Shown here piece after piece: positions 16,441-27,100 of a DNA stretch of 64,000 nt (the first letter of the stretch is position 1; each line of letters opens with the position of its first letter). A model generated the notes under the pieces. That model did not search any database, had not been told where the DNA came from, and worked only from the letters and a program-made list of their open reading frames with translations. Both the position numbers and the translations under genes were made by a program. The DNA comes from JBEISR01 sp044371425 (lineage in GTDB: Bacteria > Planctomycetota > Planctomycetia > Pirellulales > Pirellulaceae): positions 62,001 to 126,000 of the forward strand of contig JBILTR010000007.1 of the NCBI GenBank assembly GCA_044371425.1, written 5' to 3'.

Positions 16441-18567
16441 ATGGTGAGCGAGAGCCGACGAAAGGGTAGGGCTTGGGTGCGATTCTTTGACAGTCAGCGG
16501 CTTCAACGCGGCATCCCCGTCGGCGTGGCTCTCGGCATGCTTGTTGCCTTGGCTATCCCGACCTATGCGCAGGATGCATGGAAGGGAGAGATTGAGCGAT
16601 GGGTCAAGGAGCATCGGGGCGAGGTCGCGATCTACGTCGACTGGGCCGACGCCTCCACCGACACCGATCCACCCCCGCTGCTGGAGATCGCAAGCGACCA
16701 AGCGATGCCAACAGCTAGCCTGATCAAAGTTGCCGTGCTGGCGGAACTCTATCGGCAGATCGACCAGAAGCTGATTTCGTCGGACGAGCTGCTGGAATTG
16801 CGCAAAGAAGATGCGGTGCCAGGTTCGGGTATCCTGACGGAGCATTTCACGCCAGGGACACGGTTGCCTCTGGCGACGGTGGCTCGACTGATGATCGCTT
16901 GGTCTGATAACACCGCCACCAACCTGCTTCTAGACCGCCTAGGAATCGACTCGGTCAACCGCACCATGGACTCCCTGGGATTCGATCAGACCCATGTCCA
17001 CTCGAAGGTGTTTCGTCGCGACACCTCGGTGGAACCGGAGGCCAGCCAGCGGTATGGACTGGGACGCACCACGGCGAGGCAGATGGCGCAGTTGCTTTCC
17101 AAAATCCATCGCAAAGAACTTTTTTCTGCTGATGCTTCCGAAGCGATGCTAGGTCACTTGGCCGCCTGTGACGACGATACGAAGATCCTGCGAGAACTCC
17201 CCAAGTCGCTCCAGGCGCCACACAAGACCGGCGCCGTCACGGAAGTAAGAACCGACGCCGCATTGCTTCCCTTGGGGGAACGCACTCTGGTGGTCGTGAT
17301 CCTGACAGCCGGAAACGAAGACGGATCGTGGGGTGACCGCAATGCTGCGGAAATCCTGATGGGGAAAATTGGAAAGTTGCTCTTCGACCAGTTCGCCACC
17401 CAAAAGACCGATGCAGCAGTCGCCGACCAAGCACCGCTGCAGATTGGGTCCAACGGGCGAAGGGTACTGGCGCTGCAGCGAACACTGAACCAGAATCGTC
17501 CGGAGAAAGATCGACTGACCGAAGATGGCGAGTTTGGCCCCGCCACGCAGGCTGCGGTCAAGGACTTTCAAAGGCAGCAGCAGCTGGAAGAGACCGGCAT
17601 CGTCGAAGCGAGGACTTGGGCGAGCCTTGGGGCGATTCGCTGGGAAGCCCAGCCCATTCCTTCCCGAGAGGAGCTATTGCGAGTCGAGCGGGAGCGGCGT
17701 CCGAGCGATCTGCAGGGCAGCGGGCCCCAAGTGTCCGCGAAGGCCTGGGTCCTCTACGACCCTCAGTCCGACCAAGTCCTCGCCGGCCATCAGCAAGACC
17801 TGCCGCTGCCGATGGCCAGCACCACCAAAATCATGACCGCTTGGTTGGTCCATCAAGAAGTCGCGAGGAGAGCCGATCTGATCGATCGACGCGTCGGTTT
17901 CTCCAGCGAAGCGGATGCAACAGAGGGATCGAGTTCCCTGGTGGAAGCTGGAGAATCGGTATCGCTAGAGGATGCTCTCCATGGGTTGATGCTCCCCTCC
18001 GGAAACGACATGGCGATCGCTTTGGCCGAATGGTGGGCGAGCATCGATCGCGATGCGACGGACGGCGATGCACCAAAGGGCAAGGAAAAAAATCTCGCCG
18101 ATTCCAAGCAGCTTGTGGCCGCTTTTGTCGACGCGATGAACCGAGAAGCTGCCAGGTTGGAATTGAAAGGGACCTCGTTCAACAATCCCCACGGCCTTCC
18201 CGCTGCAGAACACCGAACGTCCGCCATCGACCTAGCCCGGCTGGCGGGTCATTTCATGAACGTGCCATCGCTCCGCGACCTGGTAGCCAAACGTCAGCAC
18301 GTCGCGAGAATCGATCGGCCCGATGGATCGCATCGCGAAATTCTTTGGAAAAACACCAATCCGCTGCTCGACACTCAGGGGTACGACGGCATCAAGACCG
18401 GGACCACCGAAGCAGCGGGAGCCTGTCTGGTATCCAGCAGCCACCAGGGAGAAAGGCGACTTATTGTCGTTCAGCTGGGCTCCAGAAGCTCCGACACCCG
18501 CGAACTGGATGCCCGGAACCTCCATCGGTGGGGGTGGCAGTTGATGGAGCTCAAGCAGGAGAAATGA
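16441..18567 (+). CDS. Exported fusion: class A beta-lactamase-like domain + PG-binding + D,D-carboxypeptidase (S11)
   Basis: From the ATG at 16441 (AAAGG eight bases upstream) the protein has 708 residues. A signal peptide ends near TYAQ. Domain 1 (about 45-320) is class A beta-lactamase-like, with SLIK (Ser93), SDN (155-157) and KTG (262-264). Domain 2 (about 333-397) is a PG_binding_1 motif (GSNGRRVLALQRTLN to GEFGPATQAAVKDFQ). Domain 3 (about 430-705) is a peptidase S11/PBP5-type D-Ala-D-Ala carboxypeptidase with STTK (Ser460), SGN (520-522) and KTG (652-654). Both active-site triads look complete. The expected place is the periplasm, bound to peptidoglycan. Domain 1 could be a beta-lactamase, a second peptidase or a penicillin sensor; a clear Glu166-type ExxLN motif was not found, so lactamase activity is uncertain. 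Confidence 0.88.
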   Translation: MVSESRRKGRAWVRFFDSQRLQRGIPVGVALGMLVALAIPTYAQDAWKGEIERWVKEHRGEVAIYVDWADASTDTDPPPLLEIASDQAMPTASLIKVAVLAELYRQIDQKLISSDELLELRKEDAVPGSGILTEHFTPGTRLPLATVARLMIAWSDNTATNLLLDRLGIDSVNRTMDSLGFDQTHVHSKVFRRDTSVEPEASQRYGLGRTTARQMAQLLSKIHRKELFSADASEAMLGHLAACDDDTKILRELPKSLQAPHKTGAVTEVRTDAALLPLGERTLVVVILTAGNEDGSWGDRNAAEILMGKIGKLLFDQFATQKTDAAVADQAPLQIGSNGRRVLALQRTLNQNRPEKDRLTEDGEFGPATQAAVKDFQRQQQLEETGIVEARTWASLGAIRWEAQPIPSREELLRVERERRPSDLQGSGPQVSAKAWVLYDPQSDQVLAGHQQDLPLPMASTTKIMTAWLVHQEVARRADLIDRRVGFSSEADATEGSSSLVEAGESVSLEDALHGLMLPSGNDMAIALAEWWASIDRDATDGDAPKGKEKNLADSKQLVAAFVDAMNREAARLELKGTSFNNPHGLPAAEHRTSAIDLARLAGHFMNVPSLRDLVAKRQHVARIDRPDGSHREILWKNTNPLLDTQGYDGIKTGTTEAAGACLVSSSHQGERRLIVVQLGSRSSDTRELDARNLHRWGWQLMELKQEK

Positions 18568-18900
18568 GTGGGATAGGGAACTTCGCCACTATTTTCCCTG
18601 CTGAGGATCGATTTCGCGTCCGAACCAACAGCCGAATCGGTTCCTGGGGGCGGACGGTAGGCGGCTGGAAAAAGGGGCGAGCCAATCACGGTCCCTAGCA
18701 GGGAAAGCGATGAGGCGCCTATGATGATGGGGATGAACGTGCAAGGAGCATGGCTGCGTTAACTCGGGATGCCACTTGCTCACTGAACTTATCCTAGCGG
18801 TCCCAGTCGTTGCTCTCTCATTGGCTGATTGAGAGCTTGCAGGGCAGCGCCTCATGCGCCCGCGGTGGGTCGCCAACTTCAAACGGTCGAGGGTAGTTGA
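18568..18900. other. Intergenic spacer, no gene seen
   Basis: These 333 bp have no convincing gene on either strand. A small hairpin GCTCTC/GAGAGC (18812-18817 with 18831-18836) lies in the middle. The part next to 18901 should hold the promoter of the SnoaL-like protein gene. Confidence 0.4.
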
Positions 18901-19917
18901 ATGAATTGGAAGTCATGGAATCGTTCTTTTTTGGTTGGTTCTCTGGTCCTTGGGCTCTGCGGTAGCTCGGTGGTGGCTCAGCAAGCCCCGCCTCAGACGA
19001 TCCCACCGGCCACTGCGGGCCAGGCGCCGGCGACCGGCACTGCGGCTCCTGCAGCAGTAGAGGAACAGCCTGCGGTGCGCGAACTGACGGCGTTGGAAAA
19101 GGAGATTGTCGCAGCGACCGAGAAGCTGGTGGCGGCATTCAACGAAGGGAGTGCCGAGAAGGTGGTCGACATGTTCACTCCGAAGGGAGAACTTATCGAC
19201 GAAAACGGCGTCGTCCACACCGGTGAAGGGCTCAAGGGGGTGCTGACCGAGTTCTTCAAGGCCTATCCCCAGGCGAAGACGGGCGTCGAAATCGACTCGG
19301 TCCGCGAATTGGGTGAAGTCACGATTTCTGAGGGGACTCGCGTCATCGCAACGAAAGATGAATCGTCGGTGGCGGTGATGCGCTACCAGGCGATCTGGGA
19401 CAAAACCGAAAAGGGTTACCAGCTAGCGTCGCTTCGGGACTATGCCGAGCCACAGCCGTTGGCACCACGGGAAGCGTTGGAAGCGCTTTCCTGGCTAGTC
19501 GGTGACTGGGTCAACGAAGGGGACGATGGCAAAGTGGAATTCAGCTACAAGTGGTCCGAAGACGGGAACTTTTTGCTTGGAGATATCCTCATCAAACAGG
19601 ATGGCCAGGTGATCCGCAAGACAACGCAGCGGATTGGCTGGGACGCCAATGAAGGTCAGCTTCGCTCTTGGAATTTCGAATCCGATGGGGGATTCGGTCA
19701 GAGTCTTTGGACGCCGACCGACGAAGGCTGGGTGCTTCATTCGGCTGCCACGGGGCCCGATGGGCTGGAGGCGCGAGCCACCCTCACGATGATTCCGACG
19801 GACAACGGCAGGTACATCGTCAAAGGCTCAGACCGGATGGTGGGAGACGTGATGGAACCTGATTTTGAGTACATCGTCGCCAAGAAGCCGCCAGCTCCTG
19901 CAGCGGCGGGCAATTGA
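18901..19917 (+). CDS. Exported protein with SnoaL/NTF2-like and DUF1579-like domains
   Basis: The 338-residue protein has a signal peptide (MNWKSWNRSFLVGSLVLGL, cleavage near VVAQ) and a Pro/Ala/Thr-rich linker (about 27-58). The first domain (about 60-185) matches the SnoaL-like ketosteroid-isomerase fold used in planctomycete secreted proteins: EIVAATEKLVAAFNEGSAEK, LIDENGVVHTG, then ATKDESSVAVMRYQAIW. The second domain (about 195-330) begins ALEALSWLVGDWVNEGDDG and is beta-rich, like DUF1579 or lipocalin-type domains. No catalytic residues can be assigned; ligand binding is the likely role. The next gene starts 65 nt later with a short leader, so the two may be cotranscribed. Confidence 0.8.
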   Translation: MNWKSWNRSFLVGSLVLGLCGSSVVAQQAPPQTIPPATAGQAPATGTAAPAAVEEQPAVRELTALEKEIVAATEKLVAAFNEGSAEKVVDMFTPKGELIDENGVVHTGEGLKGVLTEFFKAYPQAKTGVEIDSVRELGEVTISEGTRVIATKDESSVAVMRYQAIWDKTEKGYQLASLRDYAEPQPLAPREALEALSWLVGDWVNEGDDGKVEFSYKWSEDGNFLLGDILIKQDGQVIRKTTQRIGWDANEGQLRSWNFESDGGFGQSLWTPTDEGWVLHSAATGPDGLEARATLTMIPTDNGRYIVKGSDRMVGDVMEPDFEYIVAKKPPAPAAAGN

Positions 19918-19981
19918 GTGGTCGCAGCTTTTCCCGCGCGACACTTCGACTCGAACGGAAAACACACTGGAGTGACACTTC

Positions 19982-22621
19982 ATGAAATGGTTAGGATTTG
20001 CCTGGAGTAGCATGGCCCTGGCGCTGGGTCTTTTGGTGGCGACTCCCGACGACCTGCTGGCGCAGGGACGGGGTCGACCAGGTGGCGGCGGTGGAGGAGC
20101 TCGACCTTCGATGGGTCGTGTAGGGGGTGGTGGAGCGCATCCCATGGGGGGTGGTATGGCTCGCCCAGCGCCTCAGATGAGCCGTCCGTCGGGGGGCAAC
20201 ATGCGCCCTCCGGTGCAGATGCCACAAAGCCGGCCTTCGTTTGGCAACGCAGCGAGACCTTCGATGCCAGGTGGTGGCATGGGATCTCCCATGGCCCGAC
20301 CGGCTCCCGGCGGCGCAGGGGGACGGCCGAGCACGTTGCCGGGCAATATCGGGGGTAGCAACCGACTGCCGGGTGGTGCCAGCACTCGTCCGGCACCCGG
20401 CGGGATGCCTAGTTTGGGCGGAAACCCGATGACTCGACCAGCGCCAGGGGGAATCCCAGGTCTGGGCGGCAACCCATCGACTCGCCCTGCCCCTGGGGGA
20501 ATCCCGAACCTGGGAGGGAACTCGCTGAGCCGGCCTCCGCAGGGGGGCATCGGTGGGAATCCCACCACGCGTCCAGCGCCCCAGTTACCACAGAATCGTC
20601 CTGCCCCTGGTGCGACGCGTCCGAATCTGGGGAACTCCCAGCGTCCATCGCTGCAACCAGGTTCCGTCCGTCCCACGACTCGCCCCGCTCCTGGTGACCT
20701 CGGCGGGGGGATCGGCGGAGGCAACCGTCCGGGCGCAGGCGGTGGGATTCGTCCACCAGGACCTGGCGGCGGCAACCTGCCTAACGGCGGAAACAATCTG
20801 CCCAATGGCGGAAGCAACTTACCCAACGGCGGAAATCGTCCTGGCCAGGGCAATCGGCCTGGGATCGGCGATCGCCCTACGATTGGAAACCTCACCAAAC
20901 CGGCTCCTGGGTTCGAGCGACCGGTACCAGGTGGTGGAAATCGGCCCACCACGCTGCCGGGTGATTTGAATCGTCCAGGCCAGGGGGGCGGCAACCGTCC
21001 TGGGATCGGTGGTGGGGGCAATCGCCCCGATCTCTCGCGACCAGGGGTCAACGATCTTCCGGGAATCGGTGGCAACCGCCCCAACTGGAACGGCAACCGG
21101 CCTGGTATCGGCGGCAATCGTCCTGACTGGAATGGAAATCGACCGACGACGCTTCCTGGAACGGTCAATCGACCCGGAATCGGTGGCAACCGCCCTGATT
21201 GGAACGGGAACCGGCCCGGTGGTTGGGGAGGAAATGGTTGGAACGGCGGCAATCGCCCAGGTGGTATTGGCAACAACAACAATATCATCAACAACACCAA
21301 CAACAACTTCAACAACATCAACATCAACCAGTGGAACCGCCCGGCTTGGGACCGACCTTACAATCGACCCGGTTATGGCTTCGATAACGGGTACAACAAC
21401 TGGGGTTGGAACAACAACTGGAATAATTCCTGGCATGATTCGTGGCACAACAACTGCGTCAATCAGCACTACCATGGCTGGTACAACGGGTGTTGGAACG
21501 GGTATTGGAATAGCAGTTGGTATGCGCCCGTGGTCTACGGCGCGGTGGGATGGGGATTGAATTCGTTCTTCACGGGAGGCGTCGGATACGGCTACGGTGC
21601 GACGTATGTCAATCCGTACTACACCGTCCCGGCGACCACCGTGGCGGTCCCCACCGCTCAGGTGGCCCCCTACGATTACTCTCAACCGGTGATCGTCAAC
21701 AACTACGTCACCACCGAGAACACCTCGCAGGGAAGCCAAGCGGGTTCTTCAGCCACCGGCGGTGCATCGACGGCAACGCAGACGCAGGAGACCAATCCGG
21801 CGTTCCAGAAGTTCGACGATGGACTGGCACTCTTCAAGACGGGTAGGTACCCCGATTCGCTAGGTAGCTTCACCAGCGCCTTGAAGGATATGCCGGGCGA
21901 TCCGGTCATCCACGAAGTTCGGGCTCTGAACCTTTTTGCTGTCGGCGATTACGGGCAGGCAGCCGCAGCGCTGAACTCGCTGCTCGCTTCGGCCCCTGGC
22001 ATGGACTGGACGACGCTCAGCGGTCTCTATGGCAACGTGGACGACTACACCAACCAGCTTCGGAAGTTGGAGGCGCACTGCAAGGCCAACCCCAAGGACC
22101 CCGCCGCTCATTTCGTGCTCGCCTATCACTACTTGGTGATCGGCAGCAAGGATTCGGCGATCAATGCGTTGAAGGTTGTCGTGGCCAACCAGCCGCAGGA
22201 CGTGACAGCCAAACGCATGCTCGATGCCCTCAGCCCACCGGAAGCGAAGGCCGATTCGGCGACCCAGGCACGGAGTGCCGAGCCAGTGGCTGCGGAAGCC
22301 AATGCGAAGCCCGCCGAAGACGACGGCAAGCCAGAGCCTGAGACGGATCTAGTCGGGACCTGGGTAGCGACAGCCGGCAAGTCCAGCATCGAGCTTTCGA
22401 TTACCGAAGACTCGAAGTTCACCTGGAAAGCGACAGAAGCCGACAAGGTGGTCGCCGAGCTGAAGGGGGACCTGGTGGCTGCTGGCGATGCAATCTCGCT
22501 GGACACGCCCGATAAAGGATCGATGGCAGGCAGTGTGGTTTCCGGTGGCGCAGACCAGTGGACATTCATTCCACCTGGAGCTCCTGCCGAGGCTGGGCTG
22601 AAGTTCAATCGCAAGAAGTAA
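19982..22621 (+). CDS. Secreted Gly/Pro/Arg/Asn-rich repeat protein with C-terminal TPR region
   Basis: The 879-residue protein has a signal peptide ending near LLAQ. Residues about 29-420 are low-complexity repeats: first RPAPGG-type units, then GNRPGIGGNRPDWNGNRP-type units. An Asn/Trp-rich part (NNWNNSWHDSWHNN) and a Gly/Tyr segment follow (about 450-560). From about 610, NPAFQKFDDGLALFKTGRYPDSL and following helices form TPR-like repeats, ending in a small beta domain (LVGTWVATAGKSSIELSITED). The repeats probably make a disordered, basic stalk outside the cell, and the TPR part a binding platform. This layout recurs in planctomycetes but has no known function. It ends in a strong terminator. 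Repeat expansion makes misassembly or slippage possible around 20890-21250. Confidence 0.82.
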   Translation: MKWLGFAWSSMALALGLLVATPDDLLAQGRGRPGGGGGGARPSMGRVGGGGAHPMGGGMARPAPQMSRPSGGNMRPPVQMPQSRPSFGNAARPSMPGGGMGSPMARPAPGGAGGRPSTLPGNIGGSNRLPGGASTRPAPGGMPSLGGNPMTRPAPGGIPGLGGNPSTRPAPGGIPNLGGNSLSRPPQGGIGGNPTTRPAPQLPQNRPAPGATRPNLGNSQRPSLQPGSVRPTTRPAPGDLGGGIGGGNRPGAGGGIRPPGPGGGNLPNGGNNLPNGGSNLPNGGNRPGQGNRPGIGDRPTIGNLTKPAPGFERPVPGGGNRPTTLPGDLNRPGQGGGNRPGIGGGGNRPDLSRPGVNDLPGIGGNRPNWNGNRPGIGGNRPDWNGNRPTTLPGTVNRPGIGGNRPDWNGNRPGGWGGNGWNGGNRPGGIGNNNNIINNTNNNFNNININQWNRPAWDRPYNRPGYGFDNGYNNWGWNNNWNNSWHDSWHNNCVNQHYHGWYNGCWNGYWNSSWYAPVVYGAVGWGLNSFFTGGVGYGYGATYVNPYYTVPATTVAVPTAQVAPYDYSQPVIVNNYVTTENTSQGSQAGSSATGGASTATQTQETNPAFQKFDDGLALFKTGRYPDSLGSFTSALKDMPGDPVIHEVRALNLFAVGDYGQAAAALNSLLASAPGMDWTTLSGLYGNVDDYTNQLRKLEAHCKANPKDPAAHFVLAYHYLVIGSKDSAINALKVVVANQPQDVTAKRMLDALSPPEAKADSATQARSAEPVAAEANAKPAEDDGKPEPETDLVGTWVATAGKSSIELSITEDSKFTWKATEADKVVAELKGDLVAAGDAISLDTPDKGSMAGSVVSGGADQWTFIPPGAPAEAGLKFNRKK

Positions 22622-22656
22622 CCGACGTCCAGTTGAATGGACCGACGGAATCTGAG

Positions 22657-22697
22657 AAAACCGGCGACTGAGCAAGTCGCCGGTTTTTTTGTTTTTT
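22657..22697 (+). terminator. Strong intrinsic terminator after the Gly-rich TPR gene
   Basis: AAAACCGGCGACT (22657-22669) pairs perfectly with AGTCGCCGGTTTT (22675-22687) around a 5-nt loop, and the T run continues to 22690, then six more T after one G. The beta-lactamase-like gene starts 25 nt beyond the stem. Confidence 0.92.
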
Positions 22698-22714
22698 CAT
22701 GAAAGAGCCACCCC

Positions 22715-23944
22715 GTGCTGGATTCTCGCCAGGTTCTTCTTCGATGTCGCTGGATTTTGGTTTTCTTCTTCGCATCGCTTCCCTGGAGGCCCGATGCGTT
22801 GCCCCGAGCCGCAGCTCAGGAGGGGACCGCGCCGTCCGCCGGGAATATCTCGGCAATCGACCAGACGCTGCAGAGGGCTGTGGAGCGAAAGGAGGTCGTT
22901 GGCGTGATCGGTTGCGTCGTCCAAAGGGAGGGCGTGCGCTACCTGAAAGCCTTCGGAAAAGGATCGATCGAGCCGCAAGCGGAGTTGAAGACCGACCAGA
23001 TTTTCTGGATTGCATCGATGTCCAAACCGGTCGCTGGAGTCGCTTTGCTGCAACTTCAGGATCAGGGCAAGATCGATCTGGATGATCCGGTCGCGAAGTA
23101 CCTACCGGAATTGGCCGATCTTTCGACTGCGGATGGGAAGCGGTATCCGGTGACGCTGCGGCAGTTGATCTCCCACACCAGTGGCATGTCCGAATTGCCT
23201 CCTGACCAGACCTATACGTCGAAGACACTTGCTGAAGCAGTGTCGCGATACCGCAAGTTGCCGCTGCTGTTTCAACCCGGCAGCCGGTGGCAATACAGCC
23301 AGACCAGCATCAATACCGCCGCGCGCGTCGTGGAGGTGGTTTCCGGGCTTTCTTACGATCGGTATCTGGAGCAATCGATCTTCCTGCCGCTGGGGATGCG
23401 GGACACCGGCTTTTACCTGACCGAATCCCAGGATCGGCGCTTGGCCAAGTCGTATCGAAGGGAAGAATCTGGGGAGTTCGTCGAGCAACCGATTTTCCTT
23501 TTGGCTGGCCGTGCGCCAACGGATCGCGATCGTTTTCCCGCTGCCAATGGCGGACTTTTTTCCACCGCAAACGACTACGCCCTCTTCTGCCAGATGCTGC
23601 TGGGCAAGGGCCGGCTTGGCGAGGTAAGAATCCTATCCGACAGCGCAGTCGAAGAGTTTCAAAGACCGGTGACTGGGGAGCTTGCGGTCGGCTTCACCCC
23701 TGGAAATGCATGGGGGATCGGCTGCTGCGTGGTTCAGAATCCGCAGGGGGTGACCCAGATGCTGCACGCAGGCAGCTTTGGTCACGGAGGTGCCTATGGG
23801 ACGCAGGCCTGGATCGATCCGGTTGCCGGACAGGCGATGATCCTGATGACCCAGCGGACCAATTTCCCCAACGCCGATGGCTCTCAAATCCGTCAGGAGT
23901 TTCAAACCGCAGCGATGGCCTTTGGTCTTGGGAAATCGGATTGA
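22715..23944 (+). CDS. Class C beta-lactamase-like serine hydrolase, exported
   Basis: The 409-residue protein of the beta-lactamase/EstB/penicillin-binding family (PF00144) starts at a GTG; no strong ribosome binding site is visible and the start lies inside the tail of the preceding terminator, so the exact start is uncertain. A signal peptide covers about 8-35. The active-site motifs are SMSK (Ser101), YSQ (194-196, in place of YxN) and HGG within GSFGHGGAYGT near the C-terminus. The family motif LISHTSGM is at about 151. These proteins hydrolyse esters, amides or D-peptides; few are true beta-lactamases, and the YSQ variant fits an esterase or peptidase. The gene converges on the kinase gene. 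Confidence 0.87.
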   Translation: MLDSRQVLLRCRWILVFFFASLPWRPDALPRAAAQEGTAPSAGNISAIDQTLQRAVERKEVVGVIGCVVQREGVRYLKAFGKGSIEPQAELKTDQIFWIASMSKPVAGVALLQLQDQGKIDLDDPVAKYLPELADLSTADGKRYPVTLRQLISHTSGMSELPPDQTYTSKTLAEAVSRYRKLPLLFQPGSRWQYSQTSINTAARVVEVVSGLSYDRYLEQSIFLPLGMRDTGFYLTESQDRRLAKSYRREESGEFVEQPIFLLAGRAPTDRDRFPAANGGLFSTANDYALFCQMLLGKGRLGEVRILSDSAVEEFQRPVTGELAVGFTPGNAWGIGCCVVQNPQGVTQMLHAGSFGHGGAYGTQAWIDPVAGQAMILMTQRTNFPNADGSQIRQEFQTAAMAFGLGKSD

Positions 23945-24115
23945 TCGCGCCGAGCGTCTGGCGTGCCGATGCGCCTAGGTGGTACCGCTCCAGCAGCCAT
24001 TTTCTTCACCGGCGGCTGTCGCCTTGGTCCGACCACCCTGGTCGATCGGTGCCTTCCAATCCGCCCCGTGGAAGAACGCCTTGGCGTTGCCCCGTAGCTT
24101 CTTGGAAGCCGTTGG

Positions 24116-27100
24116 TCAATCAGCGCTCTTTGTTGAAACCATTTCCCAGATGCCATTCCATTCCGCCTGGTCCTCGGCGGGCAGCTTTGCCAGCTCCTCC
24201 GGGCGGACGACGACCGCTAACTCCGGTGCCGATCGCCAGAGATCTAGCTGTCGTTTGGCGGGCATGGGCGAAGTCGATTGGAGCTTTCGAATTCCCTTTG
24301 CGAACTGGCGCGTCCACACCATCGCCAACCGCCGACTCTCCTCGGTCCGTTCTGGATCCACGTCGGCGGTGCGGATTGCTGAGACGACCCCATTCATCAA
24401 AAGGGGAGACTCCGGTTGATCCAGGATATCGGGCGATAGTTCATAGAGTTTTCGGTAGAGACTTAGCGCCAACGAAAAATCCTGAAGGTCCGCGGCGGTA
24501 TTCGCCAGGATCGCCAGTTCCGTTGGGTTTTCGGGGACGATTCCTTCTCCGACCTTCTTCAGCTTGGCGTAACTCTCCTTGGCATCCAACCGTCTTTCCG
24601 CCAATTCGCGGAACTTCGTCCGCCATCGCTCTACCTGATCATTCCCCAGTCGTTCGTCGATCAGAATCAACTGCTTGAGATCCTGTTTGTGAGCGAGTCG
24701 ATCGGCGAGCACGGCTTGCGGCAAATCGGACAGACGCTCTCGTCCCTCGATCAATTGCAACAGACGCTGCCTGGCCGGCTCTAACTGGTACTTGAACAGT
24801 TCGTACTGCACCAGATGCTCACCGATCTCCAGTTGCTCCCGCAGCAACCCCGAGGAATCGCGGAGTTGATTGAGCAGCTTGGTGGCAATCGGAAACGCCT
24901 CTTCAAAAACCTCATGGGCTTCCTCGTCACGCTGTTCGCGCTGCAGTTGATGACCGAGTCGATGGATGTGTTTCATCAACGCGGTTTCGTTCATCACCGA
25001 ATTCGGATCGACTGCCCGGAGGTTTCGGTTGATCGAAATCGCTTCTTCCAGTAGTTCGATCGATCGTTTGACATCTCCACTATCAAGCAGTTCGGCAAGG
25101 CGAGCCAGGGTGTTGGAGTGTTCCGCCTGGTATTCCTGACTGCCGGGATTCTTGGCTACCAGCTGGCGATAGAGGCCAACCGATCGATTCATTGAAGCGA
25201 TTGCTTGGTTCGAGTCCTTTGCTATCGATTGCAGCATGCTCTCGGAGGCATAGGCTTTTGCTAGCTCCTGCGCCAGCGCGGGATCGGCAAGCGATTTCGG
25301 ATCGACGGCGTCCTCCAGAAAATCGATCAAGCCACGCAGTTCGTGGCCAGCGGCAGCGACTTGGCCATCGGCGCGCAGGTGCTGGACCTGCGCATTGCGG
25401 AGCTTGATCAACTGGCGAAGTACTTCGGGGTTTTCGCCCTTATTCTGCAGATCTTTCAACTGCTCTCGCACTTCCGCTAGCAGGGAAGCCGAGTAGTCGG
25501 TATCGCCACTGGCTTGCTCGCGGATCGCCACCAGCAGATTGAGCTCCGTGAGTTCCAGCTGCACATCCGAACGTTCGGACTCAGCTTGCTTGAGCGGTTC
25601 GATGAATGGCGTCGCTTTTCGCAGCTCGATCTCTGCCTCCTTGAAATCGCCTCGCTGCAACTGGGCTTGATGGATGAATCGATGCGCCCGGGCGCGGTAG
25701 AGGTCGTGATCCAGCTTCAGGTTCGCCACGTCCTTGCCTCCCAGGCGTGCGACATCTGTCAGCGAATCGAGCAGTTTGATCGCTTCTTTGTAGTATTCGA
25801 TCGCATCTTCCAAGCTGGACTTCTCCTGCGCCAGCTTCCCCGACTCGAGGTTCGCCATGGCCAAACGGAGTCGGGAGTGATCGCTGGAGCTTCCCTCTGC
25901 TTCCAGCATCTCGCGGAACGACTTGAAAAACTCGATCGGGCTTTCCAGAAGCTTCCGTTTCGCTTCCATCGTTTCGGGCGTTGCATTGAATTCATCGGCA
26001 TGAATGACCCTGTCTCGGAAAGACTGAATCGCCTGGATCGCAACATCTTCCCGTTCGACTGCCCTGAGGTATTGCTGACGCAACTGGCCTTCGGCAAGCT
26101 CCTTCTGAGCAACCAACATTTTTAGATCGTCGCTGGCTGTTTGATATTGCGAGCGAAGGCGACTTTGAGTCATCGAGACGAACGCGAGCAGTGGAATGGT
26201 CAGCACCATGGCAAAGGTGGTCGTTGCCGAGATGGTCCGATGCTTATCGAACCATCGCGACACGCGCAGCGGGAGCGGTTCCACCCAAGCGTCGACCGGA
26301 TCGCCAGCAAGATACCGCTTTAGCTCCAAAGACAAGGTCAGCGCATCTGGGTACCGTCGCCTCGGATCTCGCTCCATCGCTTTCAAGCAGATCGCTTCCA
26401 GCGCTTTGGGAATATCGGATCGCATCGCTCGAGGCCTTGGCGCGTCGATGATGCGGGAGTCGGGGTCTTGAAGTGAGGAACCTCCCGACGAAGCGGCTCG
26501 AAGCGGACTTTGACCGGTGAGAATGTGATAGAGGATGGCACCCAGCGAATAAATGTCACTCCATGGCCCCCCCCTCCGCATGCTCATCAGATCGCGAGTC
26601 ACCATGGTGGTCTGATCGGGGCTCGATTCGATGTGGCCCATTTGCTCCGGGGCCGCAAATCCTGGGGTCCCCAGAATGGTGCCGGTCACCGAGTGAGGGA
26701 ACTGGCTTCCGGCGGCGGACGAGTTGCGATTCGGATCCGAATCGCTCACCAATTCGTTGGAGTCGGGAGCGAAGGTACGAGCCAACCCCCAGTCGACCAC
26801 TAGCGTTTCGCCGTAGGGGCCAAGCAAAATGTTGGCGGGCTTCAAATCTCGATGAAGCACTCCGCGTCCATGGGCATAGGCAATCGTCTCGCAGACGGTC
26901 ACCACGCGTCCCAGAAGATCCCGCGTCCCCTGCTCGAACTGCTCCCTGGAAAGCTCCCTCTCCTGGTGCAGCCGTTCAATTGCAGCCTGAAGCGTTCCTG
27001 TATCCTCCCCTGCGATCAATCGCATGGCGTAGTAGGGACGGCCATCGGCGTGGTGGCCCAGACTGTAGACGGGCACGATCCCAGGGTGCTCCAGCCTCCC

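Noticed and set aside
20173..21327. Long minus-strand open frame opposite the Gly-rich TPR gene
   Set aside because: It reads as Pro/Leu/Gly repeats created by the GNRP-type repeats on the plus strand; no start signal or domain.
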